64,000 nucleotides of DNA from UBA3792 sp946185305 (GTDB lineage Bacteria > Bacillota > Clostridia > Christensenellales > CAG-138), in assembly GCA_946185305.1 (NCBI GenBank), contig CAMHJE010000002.1, positions 24,652 to 88,651 on the forward strand. Reading direction: 5' to 3'. Each line of letters opens with the position of its first letter. Within the stretch, counting starts at the first letter, position 1. Position numbers and translations under genes: made by a program. This document shows positions 52,977 through 61,467 of this stretch, piece after piece. The notes beneath the pieces are model-generated. The model searched no databases. It saw only the letters and a program-made list of their open reading frames with translations, and was not told where the DNA came from.

Positions 52977-54005
52977 ATGAATATGGAATTTGAGCGCAAG
53001 CTCGCGATCCCGATGGAGGTGAAGGAACGTTTCCCGGTCACCGCCGAGATGGAGGCCATCGTAGAAAAGCGGCAGGCCGCTTTGCAGGCGATCTTTCGCG
53101 GCGAGGATGAACGGCTGCTGCTTGTCATCGGGCCATGCTCGGCAGACCGCGAGGACAGCGTGCTCGACTATCTCGGCCGGCTTCGCACCGTGGCGGACAA
53201 GGTGCAGGACAAGCTCTTTATCGTGCCGCGCATCTATACGAACAAGCCGCGCACGACCGGCGATGGCTATAAGGGGCTTTTGCATCAGCCGGACCCGACC
53301 GGTCGTCCGGACTTGTATCAAGGCATCATTTCGACGCGCTCGCTGCACATGCGCGCGGTGCGCGATTTCGGTTTTTCCTGCGCGGATGAAATGCTCTATC
53401 CCGAAAACCATAAGTACCTCGACGACCTTCTGGCCTATGTTGCCGTCGGGGCGCGGTCGGTGGAGGATCAGCAGCACCGCCTTACGGCCAGCGGCATCGA
53501 GGTGCCGGTGGGCATGAAGAACCCGACAAGCGGCGACCTTTCGATCATGATGAACGCGATCCAGACCGCGCAGCACAGACATTCCTTCATCTATCGCGGC
53601 TGGGCGGCGCACTCGCAGGGCAATCCCTACGCGCACGCGATCCTGCGCGGCTATACGAACAAGCAGGGCCATGCGATGCCGAACTACCATTACGAGGATC
53701 TGCGCCGCGTCTACGACCTATACGCCGAGCGCGATCTCTCTTATCCCGCGCTTTTGATCGACACAAACCACGCGAACTCCGGCAAGGACCCGTTCGAGCA
53801 GCCGCGCATCGTGCGCGAGGTGCTGTCCTGCCGCCGGTATTCCGACGATCTCAAGGGGCTTGTGAAGGGCTTTATGGTCGAATCGTATCTTGTGGACGGC
53901 AAGCAGCCGGTCGGCGGCGGGTGTTACGGCCAGTCGATCACCGACGCCTGCCTTGGCTGGGAAAAGACCGAGCGGCTGATCTATGACATTGCCGACGCGC
54001 TGTAA
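52977..54005 (+). CDS. aroF: DAHP synthase (class I, AroG-like)
   Basis: A 342-residue enzyme condensing PEP and erythrose-4-phosphate, the first shikimate step, here placed last in the operon. GPCSADREDSVLDY near 52-65, RIYTNKPRTTGDGYKGLL near 85-102, GMKNPTSGD near 178-186, and the C-terminal metal-ligand region KGFMVESYLVDG. It belongs to the class I-alpha group. The symbol aroF versus aroG versus aroH (which aromatic amino acid inhibits it) cannot be read from the sequence. The operon ends at a strong terminator. Confidence 0.94.
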   Translation: MNMEFERKLAIPMEVKERFPVTAEMEAIVEKRQAALQAIFRGEDERLLLVIGPCSADREDSVLDYLGRLRTVADKVQDKLFIVPRIYTNKPRTTGDGYKGLLHQPDPTGRPDLYQGIISTRSLHMRAVRDFGFSCADEMLYPENHKYLDDLLAYVAVGARSVEDQQHRLTASGIEVPVGMKNPTSGDLSIMMNAIQTAQHRHSFIYRGWAAHSQGNPYAHAILRGYTNKQGHAMPNYHYEDLRRVYDLYAERDLSYPALLIDTNHANSGKDPFEQPRIVREVLSCRRYSDDLKGLVKGFMVESYLVDGKQPVGGGCYGQSITDACLGWEKTERLIYDIADAL

Positions 54006-54010
54006 ATCAT

Positions 54011-54049
54011 AAACGGGAGAGGCTTTTCAACCTCTCCCGTTTGTTTTTT
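54011..54049. terminator. terminator of the aro operon
   Basis: AAACGGGAGAGG/CCTCTCCCGTTT with a short loop and a T-rich tail; it also ends the converging arcC transcript. Confidence 0.85.
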
Positions 54050-54058
54050 GGGAATCTT

Positions 54059-54985
54059 TTATTTTGTTACAACCGTGCCGCTTTCGCCGCGCAGCGCGGC
54101 GGCGGCGTTTTCAAGCGAAGCGATGATCGCTTCCTTGCCGGTGCGGGCAAACGACATCGCCGCCTGCACCTTCGGCAGCATCGAGCCGGGTGCGAAATGG
54201 CCTTCCGCAATGTACTGTTCGGCCTCGGCACAGGTCATGCGCTCGATGGCGCGCTGCTCTGGCTTGCCGTAATGGATCATCACGCGATCCACCGCCGTGA
54301 GGATCACAAGCCGGTCGGCATCGACAAGCTCGGCGAGCTTCGCGGAGGCAAAGTCCTTATCAATGACCGCCGGAACGCCGACAAGGCGGTTCCCTTCGCG
54401 CACGACGGGGATCCCGCCGCCGCCGACCGTGATCACCACATGCCCGGCGTCGATCAGCGTATTCACCGCGTCCTTTTCGATCACGTCGATGGGCTTGGGG
54501 CTCGGCACGACCTGCCGATAGCCGCGGCCCGCGTCCTCGACCATCGTATAGCCCTTTTCGGCGGCGATTGCTTCGGCCTGCGCCTTGGTATAAAACGCGC
54601 CGATGGGCTTGCTCGGATGGGAGAACGCCGGATCGTTCGGATCGACAAGCACCTGCGTCACAACCGTGGCGACGGACTTACAAAGTCCGCGCGCCGCCAG
54701 CTCGTTTTGGATGCTGTTCTGGAGGTGGTAGCCGATATAGCCCTGGCTCATCGCGCCGCACTCCGGGAACGGCATGTCGCTTTTAATGGCCTTCGCTTCC
54801 GCCGCGGTGCTCATGGCAAGGTTGATCATGCCGACCTGCGGGCCGTTGCCGTGCGCGATCACGACCTTATGCCCGGCCTCGATCAGATCGACAATCGGCT
54901 TCGCGGTCTGCTGCACAAGCCGCAGCTGTTCATAAGGCGTGTTGCCGAGCGCATTGCCGCCGAGCGCAATGACGAGCTTTGTCAT
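54059..54985 (-). CDS. arcC: carbamate kinase
   Basis: A 308-residue enzyme that makes ATP and carbamate from carbamoyl phosphate and ADP, normally the last step of arginine or purine/ureide degradation. Start ATG 54985 has GGAGG upstream. ALGGNALG at the N-terminus, AHGNGPQVGMINLAM, the GRGYRQVVPSPKP region and TVGGGGIPVV are typical. No arcA or arcB gene is present here, so the pathway source of carbamoyl phosphate is unclear. Confidence 0.95.
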   Translation of the reverse strand: MTKLVIALGGNALGNTPYEQLRLVQQTAKPIVDLIEAGHKVVIAHGNGPQVGMINLAMSTAAEAKAIKSDMPFPECGAMSQGYIGYHLQNSIQNELAARGLCKSVATVVTQVLVDPNDPAFSHPSKPIGAFYTKAQAEAIAAEKGYTMVEDAGRGYRQVVPSPKPIDVIEKDAVNTLIDAGHVVITVGGGGIPVVREGNRLVGVPAVIDKDFASAKLAELVDADRLVILTAVDRVMIHYGKPEQRAIERMTCAEAEQYIAEGHFAPGSMLPKVQAAMSFARTGKEAIIASLENAAAALRGESGTVVTK

Positions 54986-55041
54986 ATTGATTTCCTCCGT
55001 ATACAAAATGTTTTTGGATAGCTAAATCTTTTTCCGATTCC

Positions 55042-55069
55042 ATTATAGCAGGTGTGCGCCTTTTGTCAA
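55042..55069 (-). promoter_or_regulatory. arcC promoter
   Basis: A consensus TTGACA (55069-55064), 16 bp, TATAAT (55047-55042). Confidence 0.75.
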
Positions 55070-55102
55070 TCGGCGGTTTTCCGATCCCCGGGATTTCGCA
55101 CA

Positions 55103-55155
55103 AAAAAAGAAAGCCGGAAGGCGGGCAGCGCCGCACCTTGGGCTTTCCTTTCTTT
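55103..55155 (-). terminator. terminator after the ECF S-component gene
   Basis: On the minus strand GAAAGCC...GGCTTTC forms a long imperfect stem followed by seven T. Confidence 0.65.
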
Positions 55156-55165
55156 TCTGTTTTTG

Positions 55166-55702
55166 TCAGTCCGGCAAGGGATCATTGCCGGTGTGCATCA
55201 TGCGCTCCAGCACGCGGTACAGCGGCTTGAACAGCGCGAGCGTGATCGCAAAGTTGCCGACGATATGCGCGATATCATACGGGATCTCCGGAATCAGATA
55301 CGCAAGGATCTGAAAATCGCGGCCGAGCAGCTTGAACCATTTCAGCAGCAGCACATTCGTCATGCTGAAGATCGGCACGAAGATGATCGACGAAAAGATC
55401 GCCCAGCCGAGCGCGCTGTCCTTGATCCAACGCTTAGCGAGCATCGTCAGCACCACGAGCATCGGCCAGATCACGCAGTAGAAGATGTACCAATGCGGCG
55501 CGAAGCCGTAGCGCATGCCCTCCTCCAAAACAAAAACCGCCACGGGAAACAGCGCGCGCCAGCCGAAAACGACCGTAAACAGGATGATGAAAAAAGTTAC
55601 GATCTCCACATTCGGCACCGGTTCGAGCGCGACTTTCCCCGCGACGATCATCGGCGCGCAAAGTGCGAGCATGCAGAGCTCGCGCAGCTTTGCGTGGCTC
55701 AT
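55166..55702 (-). CDS. ECF transporter S-component, predicted cobalamin-specific
   Basis: A 178-residue integral membrane protein with about five to six spans. The opening pattern (LALCAPMIVAGKVALEPVPNVEIVT, quoted in two parts here) and its PNVE motif fit substrate-binding S-components that use a shared ECF module encoded elsewhere. It starts 4 bp after the DUF4430 lipoprotein gene, with only a weak ribosome binding site, so coupling is likely. The cobalamin riboswitch upstream makes vitamin B12 or a precursor the likely substrate (CbrT-like), which is inference from regulation. Confidence 0.82.
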   Translation of the reverse strand: MSHAKLRELCMLALCAPMIVAGKVALEPVPNVEIVTFFIILFTVVFGWRALFPVAVFVLEEGMRYGFAPHWYIFYCVIWPMLVVLTMLAKRWIKDSALGWAIFSSIIFVPIFSMTNVLLLKWFKLLGRDFQILAYLIPEIPYDIAHIVGNFAITLALFKPLYRVLERMMHTGNDPLPD

Positions 55703-55706
55703 AGGC

Positions 55707-56105
55707 TTACCAGCCGACGGTCAGCGTAAATTCGTAGGCGTCGCCGTCTGCAATCTCGGTCGTGTCCACGCCGTTCATCCACCTCTCGCCGCCCTTGGTG
55801 AGGCACCACCACTCCTGCTTGGCATCGTCCGCCACGCGGCCGTCCACGGTCGTGACGAAAAGGCCGTATTCGCTGTCGGTGCCTTCGATGATGCCCTCCT
55901 TGAGCAGCGCGGCGCCAAGCGTCTTTTCGGTCGTTTCGAGGTTGAATTCCTTGGTCGTGTCGTCGTAGATCGCCGTGAATTTAATCTTCACAGCAGGTTC
56001 GGCGTCAGCCTTGGGTGCGGTCGCAGCAGCGGAGCCGGTGCAGGCTGCAAAGCTCAGCAGCATCAGCGCGGCCAGCAGCAGGGACAGAATGGTTCTTTTT
56101 TTCAT
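55707..56105 (-). CDS. DUF4430 lipoprotein, predicted B12-binding
   Basis: A 132-residue lipoprotein from ATG 56105 (GGAGG upstream). Signal peptide MKKRTILSLLLAALMLLSFAAC with lipobox Cys22. The mature domain (about 40-130) has LGAALLKEGIIEGTDSEYG, WWCLTKGGERWMNGVD and a terminal AYEFTLTVGW strand, the pattern of DUF4430, a domain related to the C-terminal beta domain of transcobalamin. With the riboswitch and the S-component it is best seen as an extracytoplasmic corrinoid-binding protein. Its short size leaves no room for a second domain. Confidence 0.82.
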   Translation of the reverse strand: MKKRTILSLLLAALMLLSFAACTGSAAATAPKADAEPAVKIKFTAIYDDTTKEFNLETTEKTLGAALLKEGIIEGTDSEYGLFVTTVDGRVADDAKQEWWCLTKGGERWMNGVDTTEIADGDAYEFTLTVGW

Positions 56106-56120
56106 GTTTCGTACCCTCCG

Positions 56121-56157
56121 TACAAAATAAACTCCCTCCGGCGGATTCCGAAGGGAG
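56121..56157 (-). terminator. riboswitch expression-platform terminator
   Basis: On the minus strand CTCCCT/AGGGAG (56157-56132) followed by TTTATTTTGT, placed between the cobalamin aptamer and the lipoprotein gene. Confidence 0.7.
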
Positions 56158-56302
56158 CAGAAGGTAACGCAAACACGCACCGATCTCGCCCGCTGCAAAA
56201 TCCGTTCAAAGGTGTGCGTATGGGCTGCATAGGCGTTCCGACTTTGACGGCAGCGGGGGCTGCGACGGATTTTCACCGCGCTTTCCCTATCTTGTCCATA
56301 CG
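56158..56302 (-). promoter_or_regulatory. cobalamin riboswitch
   Basis: The leader contains GGGAAAGCGCGGTGAAAATC, then a CCGTCGCAGCCCCCGCTGCC segment, matching the conserved core of cobalamin aptamers (AGGGAA...GGTG.AA.TCC....C.G.CCCGC), with further paired segments ending in ACGCACACC. It lies between a promoter and a terminator directly upstream of the DUF4430-ECF genes, so B12 should shut off their expression. The exact 3' boundary is approximate. Confidence 0.85.
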
Positions 56303-56308
56303 GCGGTT

Positions 56309-56337
56309 ATTCTACCATATTTCGCGCGGTTCGTCAA
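56309..56337 (-). promoter_or_regulatory. promoter of the B12 cassette
   Basis: TTGACG (56337-56332), 17 bp, TAGAAT (56314-56309); start near 56302. Confidence 0.7.
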
Positions 56338-56340
56338 TCG

Positions 56341-56680
56341 ACCTAAGGCGGACGATCCGTAAACATTGCGAAGATGCAAAAGCGCAGCATGAGATATATT
56401 TAGACCAAATAAATTGTTTTTTGTTATATATGGTGTAAATATGGTGCATTATTGTTTTATAAATCCTTTTTATGTCCTTTAAACAGGATACATTTTTCTA
56501 CATGGTGCAATATCGGCCCATCAATAAATATATTTAAACATCATCATGTACCAAATATAGGTCACATTTCTGTTGGCAGTTGCAAAGTCTGTTCTTCCTG
56601 CTTTCTTTTGATTGTCTTTATTCTCATAAAAAGATACTATCGCCCTCGCCTCTGCTACTCCGCAGACACTCTTGCTTTGC
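56341..56680. other. AT-rich intergenic region
   Basis: Visibly AT-rich compared with its GC-rich surroundings, with A/T runs and no ORF with a recognisable product. It could be remnant DNA or a promoter/replication-like region; I see no iterons or attachment-site pair. Confidence 0.6.
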
Positions 56681-56709
56681 AAAAGAGCCGCACCTTTCGG
56701 TGCGGCTCT
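56681..56709 (-). terminator. terminator of the sortase-MBG operon
   Basis: AGAGCCGCACC/GGTGCGGCTCT stem followed by TTTT on the minus strand, 17 bp after the stop codon. Confidence 0.8.
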
Positions 56710-56725
56710 CCTATGCGGTTTGTAC

Positions 56726-59700
56726 TTACGCGTTCACCGGGGCTTCAGCCTTTGCGGCCGCTTCGGCAGCTTCGCGCTCGGCCTGTTCGCGGATCGCTTC
56801 TTCCTTTTCGGCAAGGACTTCCTTGCGGTAGCGGATCAGCGTAACGTCGAACAACCAGACGATCAGCAGCAGAATAATCATAACCGGCGTGTACTGGTCG
56901 ATCAGGATCATCGGCAGACGCATATCCTCGGTGAGGATGAACACGATCAGCGCGATCACCGCAAACACGGCTTCGAGCAGAATGCCGATCCGGAACTTCC
57001 GGAGGAACGAACGGAGACGATAATACAGCAGCTCAACGCCTTCGTCGAATTCCTTCTCCTGAATATCACCGGCCATGTCTCGCACAGCCTTGATCGCTTC
57101 GGCAACACCCTTGCCCGCGTTCTTGCCGATCTCGGACTGCTCCTTATCCTGACGCGCTTCGATAGCGAGCTGCTCGATGCGTTCCTTGTCGCGCGCTTCT
57201 TCCTCCGCCATCTCCTGCGCCTCGCGCAGCTGCGCCTTGGCCTTGTTGATCTTCTTCATCATCCGAGCGCGGCTGTACTTTTGTCTGAGATGCAGCAGCG
57301 GGATCAGAACGTAGAACGTAAGGATCAGGCAGATCAGGTTCACAAGCGCCCAAGCGGGACGGCCCTTGATGCCGCGCGGTCTGAAGATTCTCGTCACGGC
57401 CGCCAAAGGCGGTTCGGGATCATCGATCTCGTCAATATCGTCATCATCGTCGCCCGGTTCATCGATCGGCCCGACAGGCGTCGGATTCGGATTATTGATG
57501 ATGCGCAGCATGCCGGGGTTATACAGCACACGGTAATTGCCCTGTACCGCCGCACCCATCGGAGTGAGCGCATAGGAGCCGGGCTCTTCGCCTTCGTCGC
57601 GCGAAACGGTGTAGTCCACCGTGTCCCCGTCCAGCAAGCCCTCTATCGTCACCGACCATTCAGGATCCGGATTGCCGGCCAGCTTACTGACATTGTTCAC
57701 CGTCACAACGACTGTGCGCGGATCAATATGCAGCGTGACCGTCGCTTCGACCGGTGCAAAGTCCGGATTCGATGCCCGCACCTGCACCGTCACATTGCCG
57801 ACATTCGTGATCGTCGGAACCGTCGTGGACCACGTTCTGCCGCCGTCGGTCGAATACTCGATGACCGTCTGCGACGCGTCACCGCCGTCCGGCGTCGTTG
57901 CACTTGCCACAACAGGATGCGCCGTTCCGTCATAGATGCCGGTGTAGCCCTCGGCATAGAGCGCAAGGCCCTGCGCCGATGCAATCGTGAAGTCCGCATT
58001 CACGTACGTCACGGAGTAGTTGCCCTGCGTCGCTTCACCGCTCGCCACAATCGCTTCCGGGTATTCGCCGACAGCCTCGTCGGTGCCCGCGTCGGGACGC
58101 GTGACGGTATAAACGATCTCGAAACCGTCGATCACGCCGCTCACGCCTGCCGTGAACTGCGGATCCTCTTCGCCGAACACCTTGTTGCTCGCGTTCGCCG
58201 TAACGACCACGGGCGCCGGGGTGACGTTCAGCGTGACGGTTTCCGTCACGGTGTCATAGTTCCGGTTCGTTGCGCGAACCTGCACCGTTACGGTACCGAC
58301 ATTCGTAATGCTCGGCGGCGTTGTCGTCCACGTCGCGCCGTCGTCGGTCGAATACTCGATCACCGTGCCGGCGGGTACATTCACCGTCGCTTCGACGGCG
58401 TGCGCCTGTGCGTCATAGGCGCCGTCATAACCGGTTGCCTCCAGCGTCAGCGTATCGGCCGGCGTGATTTCGAAGTCTGTCGGAATGAACGTGACGGTGT
58501 AGTTGCCCTGCGTCTGTTCGCCACTCGGAACGATTGCGTCGTCATACGTGTTCACATCCTCGTCGGTGCCTGCACCGGGACGTGTAACCGTATACACGAT
58601 GCGGAAATCATCGACGGTGCCGCTGACGGTGCCGCTGAAGCGCGGATCGTCCGTGCCGTAAACCTTGCTTGCCGGGTTCGCGCTCACCGTGACCGCCTTC
58701 GGCGTGACAGTCAGCGTCGTCGAAGCCGTAACCGTCTCATAGTTCGGGTTCGTTGCGCGAACCAGTATATCGACCGTACCGACATTCCGGATCGCGGGAA
58801 CTTCCGTCGTCCATGTATTGCCGCCGTCGGTCGAATACTCGATCGTCGTACCCTCGGGCACGCTCGGCACCGCGCTCACCGGATGCGATTCGGCGTCGTA
58901 AACGCCCTCGTAGCCGGTCACGCTGAGAACCATCGTCCGCGCCGAATGGATCGTGAAGTCCGCCGGAACGAACGTCACCGTATAGTTGCCCTGCCGCTCG
59001 TCGCCGGAAGGCACGATGGCATCGGGGTACGAGCCGACGTTCTCGTCGGTACCCGCGCCGGGACGCGTCACGGTGTATGCAATCGTCGCATTGTCCAGCA
59101 CGCCCTCGACCGTCGCCGCAAAGGACGGATCGGTTTCGCCGTAGACCTTTTCGGAATCCGTTGCCCGCACCGTTACCGGCGCCGGATTCACCTTGAGCGT
59201 AACGCTCGTGGTCGCGCGGCCGTAGGTGTCGTTCGTCACACGAATCTGCACCTCGACCTCGCCGGCATCCTTGATTGAAGGCGTCTGCGCCGACCAAGTC
59301 ACGCCGCCGTCGGTGGAGAATTCCACAACGGTATCGTCCGGGTAGTTCGTTGTATAGGTCAGGCTGTGCGGCAGCGCATCATACGTGCCCTCATAGCCCT
59401 GCGCCTCGACCGTGATCAGATTCCGCTGCTTGGCAGCAAAGAACACGACCAAGCGTCCGTTTGTGTTCGCCGCTGCGCAGGTGGAAAGCGCCACAACCTT
59501 CGTTGCCTCATCCGCCGTCACCGGATCGTAGAACAGCGTCGTCGTATCGCCCGTGCCGTCTGCCGTCGATATGAAATCAATTACCTCTTCCATGCGGTCG
59601 CCGACCGAATAGATCCGGCTCTGGTAGGCGTCGGTCTTGACGACTGCGAACGCATAGAGCTCGAACACCGCCGAGCGCGAAACGATGATGCCTTCGCGGT

Positions 59701-60244
59701 GGCTGTTGTAGTATGTTTCATCGGTATAGGCGTCGAGCGCGCCGAACATTGCGCCGTTGTCCATGTGGTGACCGTATACGATGTTGTAGGAATCGGACAG
59801 GTCGCCGTTGTTGCCGGCTGCCAGATAGATCGCGCCGGTCAGGGACACGTTGCCATAGATGTCGTGGCTCGCGTAGTACAGATCGTTCTCGCCCTGCACC
59901 ATCGGGTAGTCGATGTTCGTATCCTCAATCGTCAGCCACGCGCGATACTGGCTGTTGATCGTCGTCAGCAGGTTTTCGCCGGAAAGCGGCTTCGGGTTGT
60001 TGTCGATGATTTCCGGCTTATACTGCAGCAGATCCCAGCTCGAACGCGCGGACTCGGAGGTGTAGAACGTATCGTAGAGCACGTAGCTCGAATACAAGAT
60101 CAGTGCGGCTGCGAGCAGGCCCGACAGCAGAGAAAGCAAAGAGGTGCCAAGCTCGGAAACCCGATTCAGCACAGCGGCGATCACCGACTTCGGTGTTGCT
60201 TTGTGCGGTTCGGGCTCATGAAAATCATCTGTGTGCGTTTCCAT
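56726..60244 (-). CDS. sortase domain fused to four MBG-type repeats and a C-terminal coiled-coil membrane module
   Basis: A 1172-residue multi-domain membrane protein with AGGAGGAG before its ATG. N-terminal cytoplasmic stretch and span (about 36-58); a sortase domain (about 95-275) with NIVYGHHMDNGAMFG (His159), VVALSTC (Cys256) and NGRLVVFF (Arg264), the full catalytic triad pattern of class B-like sortases. Four about 160-residue repeats (277-917) each pair an Ig-like GY.G.YD...H.V unit with an MBG unit (KVYG..DP.F, YTVTRP.AGTDE, QGNYTVTF). An acidic linker (930-945), span (about 964-986), cytoplasmic coiled coil (about 990-1035) and two more spans (about 1085-1104, 1118-1134) follow. No sorting-signal substrate lies nearby. 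Confidence 0.88.
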   Translation of the reverse strand: METHTDDFHEPEPHKATPKSVIAAVLNRVSELGTSLLSLLSGLLAAALILYSSYVLYDTFYTSESARSSWDLLQYKPEIIDNNPKPLSGENLLTTINSQYRAWLTIEDTNIDYPMVQGENDLYYASHDIYGNVSLTGAIYLAAGNNGDLSDSYNIVYGHHMDNGAMFGALDAYTDETYYNSHREGIIVSRSAVFELYAFAVVKTDAYQSRIYSVGDRMEEVIDFISTADGTGDTTTLFYDPVTADEATKVVALSTCAAANTNGRLVVFFAAKQRNLITVEAQGYEGTYDALPHSLTYTTNYPDDTVVEFSTDGGVTWSAQTPSIKDAGEVEVQIRVTNDTYGRATTSVTLKVNPAPVTVRATDSEKVYGETDPSFAATVEGVLDNATIAYTVTRPGAGTDENVGSYPDAIVPSGDERQGNYTVTFVPADFTIHSARTMVLSVTGYEGVYDAESHPVSAVPSVPEGTTIEYSTDGGNTWTTEVPAIRNVGTVDILVRATNPNYETVTASTTLTVTPKAVTVSANPASKVYGTDDPRFSGTVSGTVDDFRIVYTVTRPGAGTDEDVNTYDDAIVPSGEQTQGNYTVTFIPTDFEITPADTLTLEATGYDGAYDAQAHAVEATVNVPAGTVIEYSTDDGATWTTTPPSITNVGTVTVQVRATNRNYDTVTETVTLNVTPAPVVVTANASNKVFGEEDPQFTAGVSGVIDGFEIVYTVTRPDAGTDEAVGEYPEAIVASGEATQGNYSVTYVNADFTIASAQGLALYAEGYTGIYDGTAHPVVASATTPDGGDASQTVIEYSTDGGRTWSTTVPTITNVGNVTVQVRASNPDFAPVEATVTLHIDPRTVVVTVNNVSKLAGNPDPEWSVTIEGLLDGDTVDYTVSRDEGEEPGSYALTPMGAAVQGNYRVLYNPGMLRIINNPNPTPVGPIDEPGDDDDDIDEIDDPEPPLAAVTRIFRPRGIKGRPAWALVNLICLILTFYVLIPLLHLRQKYSRARMMKKINKAKAQLREAQEMAEEEARDKERIEQLAIEARQDKEQSEIGKNAGKGVAEAIKAVRDMAGDIQEKEFDEGVELLYYRLRSFLRKFRIGILLEAVFAVIALIVFILTEDMRLPMILIDQYTPVMIILLLIVWLFDVTLIRYRKEVLAEKEEAIREQAEREAAEAAAKAEAPVNA
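57494..59416 (-). repeat. four in-frame MBG/Ig-like coding repeats
   Basis: Four tandem units of about 160 codons (residues 277-436, 437-596, 597-757, 758-917) inside the sortase gene, each with the landmarks Y-STDGG..W, N-G.V.V.VRA and DPxF. Such repeats can expand or shrink by recombination. Confidence 0.85.
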
Positions 60245-60390
60245 TTGCCTGCTCCTCCTTTCTTCGGTAAACTCTTTTGCGGCAGCTTGCCGCTTTTTCG
60301 GTTTCCACGGTCAGTATACCATGCCGTATATCCACAAAACCGCCAATAACAATGATTGTTTTGTGCAAATTCAAATTTTCTTGTTAACGC
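60245..60390. other. spacer between the signal-peptidase homologue and sortase genes
   Basis: Contains the stem GCGGCA-N3-TGCCGC (60278-60292) and an AACAAT/ATTGTT stem near 60346-60358; the sortase mRNA may be processed or independently started here. No gene. Confidence 0.5.
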
Positions 60391-61041
60391 TTAAAGCTGA
60401 TTCCGACGAACGATGGTGATGACTGAGCCGAGAATCTCGCTCTTTTTCACGACGCCGAAATAGCGGCTGTCGCTGCCGCCGTCGCGGCTGTCCGCCAGGA
60501 CGAAGCATTCATCCTCGCCGAGCGTGAGCGGATACTCGACAAAGCCCTCGTAGCGCGGCGTGGGGTAGAAGATATTCTTCTCGATCATCGTGTTGCCGTT
60601 GACGATCAGACGTTCGCCCTCCGAAATCTCCACGGTATCGCCGGTGACGGCCACAACGCGCAGCACCATGATCTGCGGCTCCGGCTGATCCGGTGTCGCT
60701 TTTTCGATGACGATGACATCCTGCGCCGAAACGTCGCGGTCGAGCCGGTAGAACAGCACCATGTCGCCTGCATCCACACGCGGATACATATCCTCGGTCG
60801 GATTGATCACGATGCCGATGATCTTGAAGAACAGCACCCAAACCACGATAATGAAGATCAATACCCGCAGCAGAAAATACTGATACGACTTGACCCCGCG
60901 CTCGCTGCTGTGAATCCGCTTCTGCAGCTTCTTTTGTTTTTTCTCCGTCAGCTTTGCCTTATCCGCAGCTTCGTCGGCGGCCGGGGTTTCCGGCGCCGCT
61001 TCGACGGGCTCTTCGGAGATGGTTGTGATCACGTCTTCCAT
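60391..61041 (-). CDS. signal peptidase I homologue lacking the catalytic Ser-Lys pair
   Basis: A 216-residue membrane protein with one span (about 53-75) after a charged cytoplasmic tail. The S26 boxes are clear, but the nucleophile box that normally reads SMxP is DMYP (Asp84), and the lysine box that normally reads KRVxxxxGD is LRVVAVTGD (Leu127). The later box ADSRDGGSDSRYFG (about 183-196) is intact. So fold and binding surface are kept but catalysis should be lost. Streptococcal pilus loci encode a similar dead homologue (SipA) needed for pilus assembly. Here it precedes the sortase gene by about 150 bp, so it is probably a partner of that sortase. Confidence 0.88.
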   Translation of the reverse strand: MEDVITTISEEPVEAAPETPAADEAADKAKLTEKKQKKLQKRIHSSERGVKSYQYFLLRVLIFIIVVWVLFFKIIGIVINPTEDMYPRVDAGDMVLFYRLDRDVSAQDVIVIEKATPDQPEPQIMVLRVVAVTGDTVEISEGERLIVNGNTMIEKNIFYPTPRYEGFVEYPLTLGEDECFVLADSRDGGSDSRYFGVVKKSEILGSVITIVRRNQL

Positions 61042-61467
61042 GGTTATGTTCCTTTATTCTATCGCATTTTCACGTGTCGACCGGCGGTGCGCGATAATCG
61101 CGCCGGCTGTCGGCGAAAATGGCCGCCAGTACGGCATGCTAATTTGCGTTAGCATAGCACAGTCAGCATCAATAAAGCCGTCAAAATATCCGTTATTTTG
61201 CAACATGATATATAAAAGATTTCCCTCAGCCGTTTTCGAGTACACGAAAAAAGCTGTGGACACTTTTACGCATGACAGTATATCGCATTTCACAGAAAGC
61301 ATGCAATGCCTTGACGCTAAAATTCGCAATTATTTCTTATTTAACATACAAAAACAGCTTATTATCCCGATACTATCCACGTCCACCCCATTTCCGGCAA
61401 AATGCCGCACCCCGCAAATCCGTAAAGACGAATCGTCGTGGGACACGGCATATAGGCACGATTCTGT
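61042..61467. other. intergenic region upstream of the signal-peptidase homologue
   Basis: A -10-like TAGAAT lies near 61057-61062 with a poor -35, and AAAGGA serves the next gene. The rest is relatively AT-rich; the open frames there (for example 91 codons on the minus strand at 61054-61329) have no family signal and I do not call them genes. Confidence 0.55.

Noticed and set aside
57494..59416. CRISPR-like or tandem DNA repeat array
   Set aside because: The periodicity is about 480 bp and in frame, explained by coding MBG repeats; there are no short spacers.
61054..61329. 91-codon minus-strand open frame
   Set aside because: No family signal, it covers the promoter region of the signal-peptidase homologue, and its start lacks a ribosome binding site.
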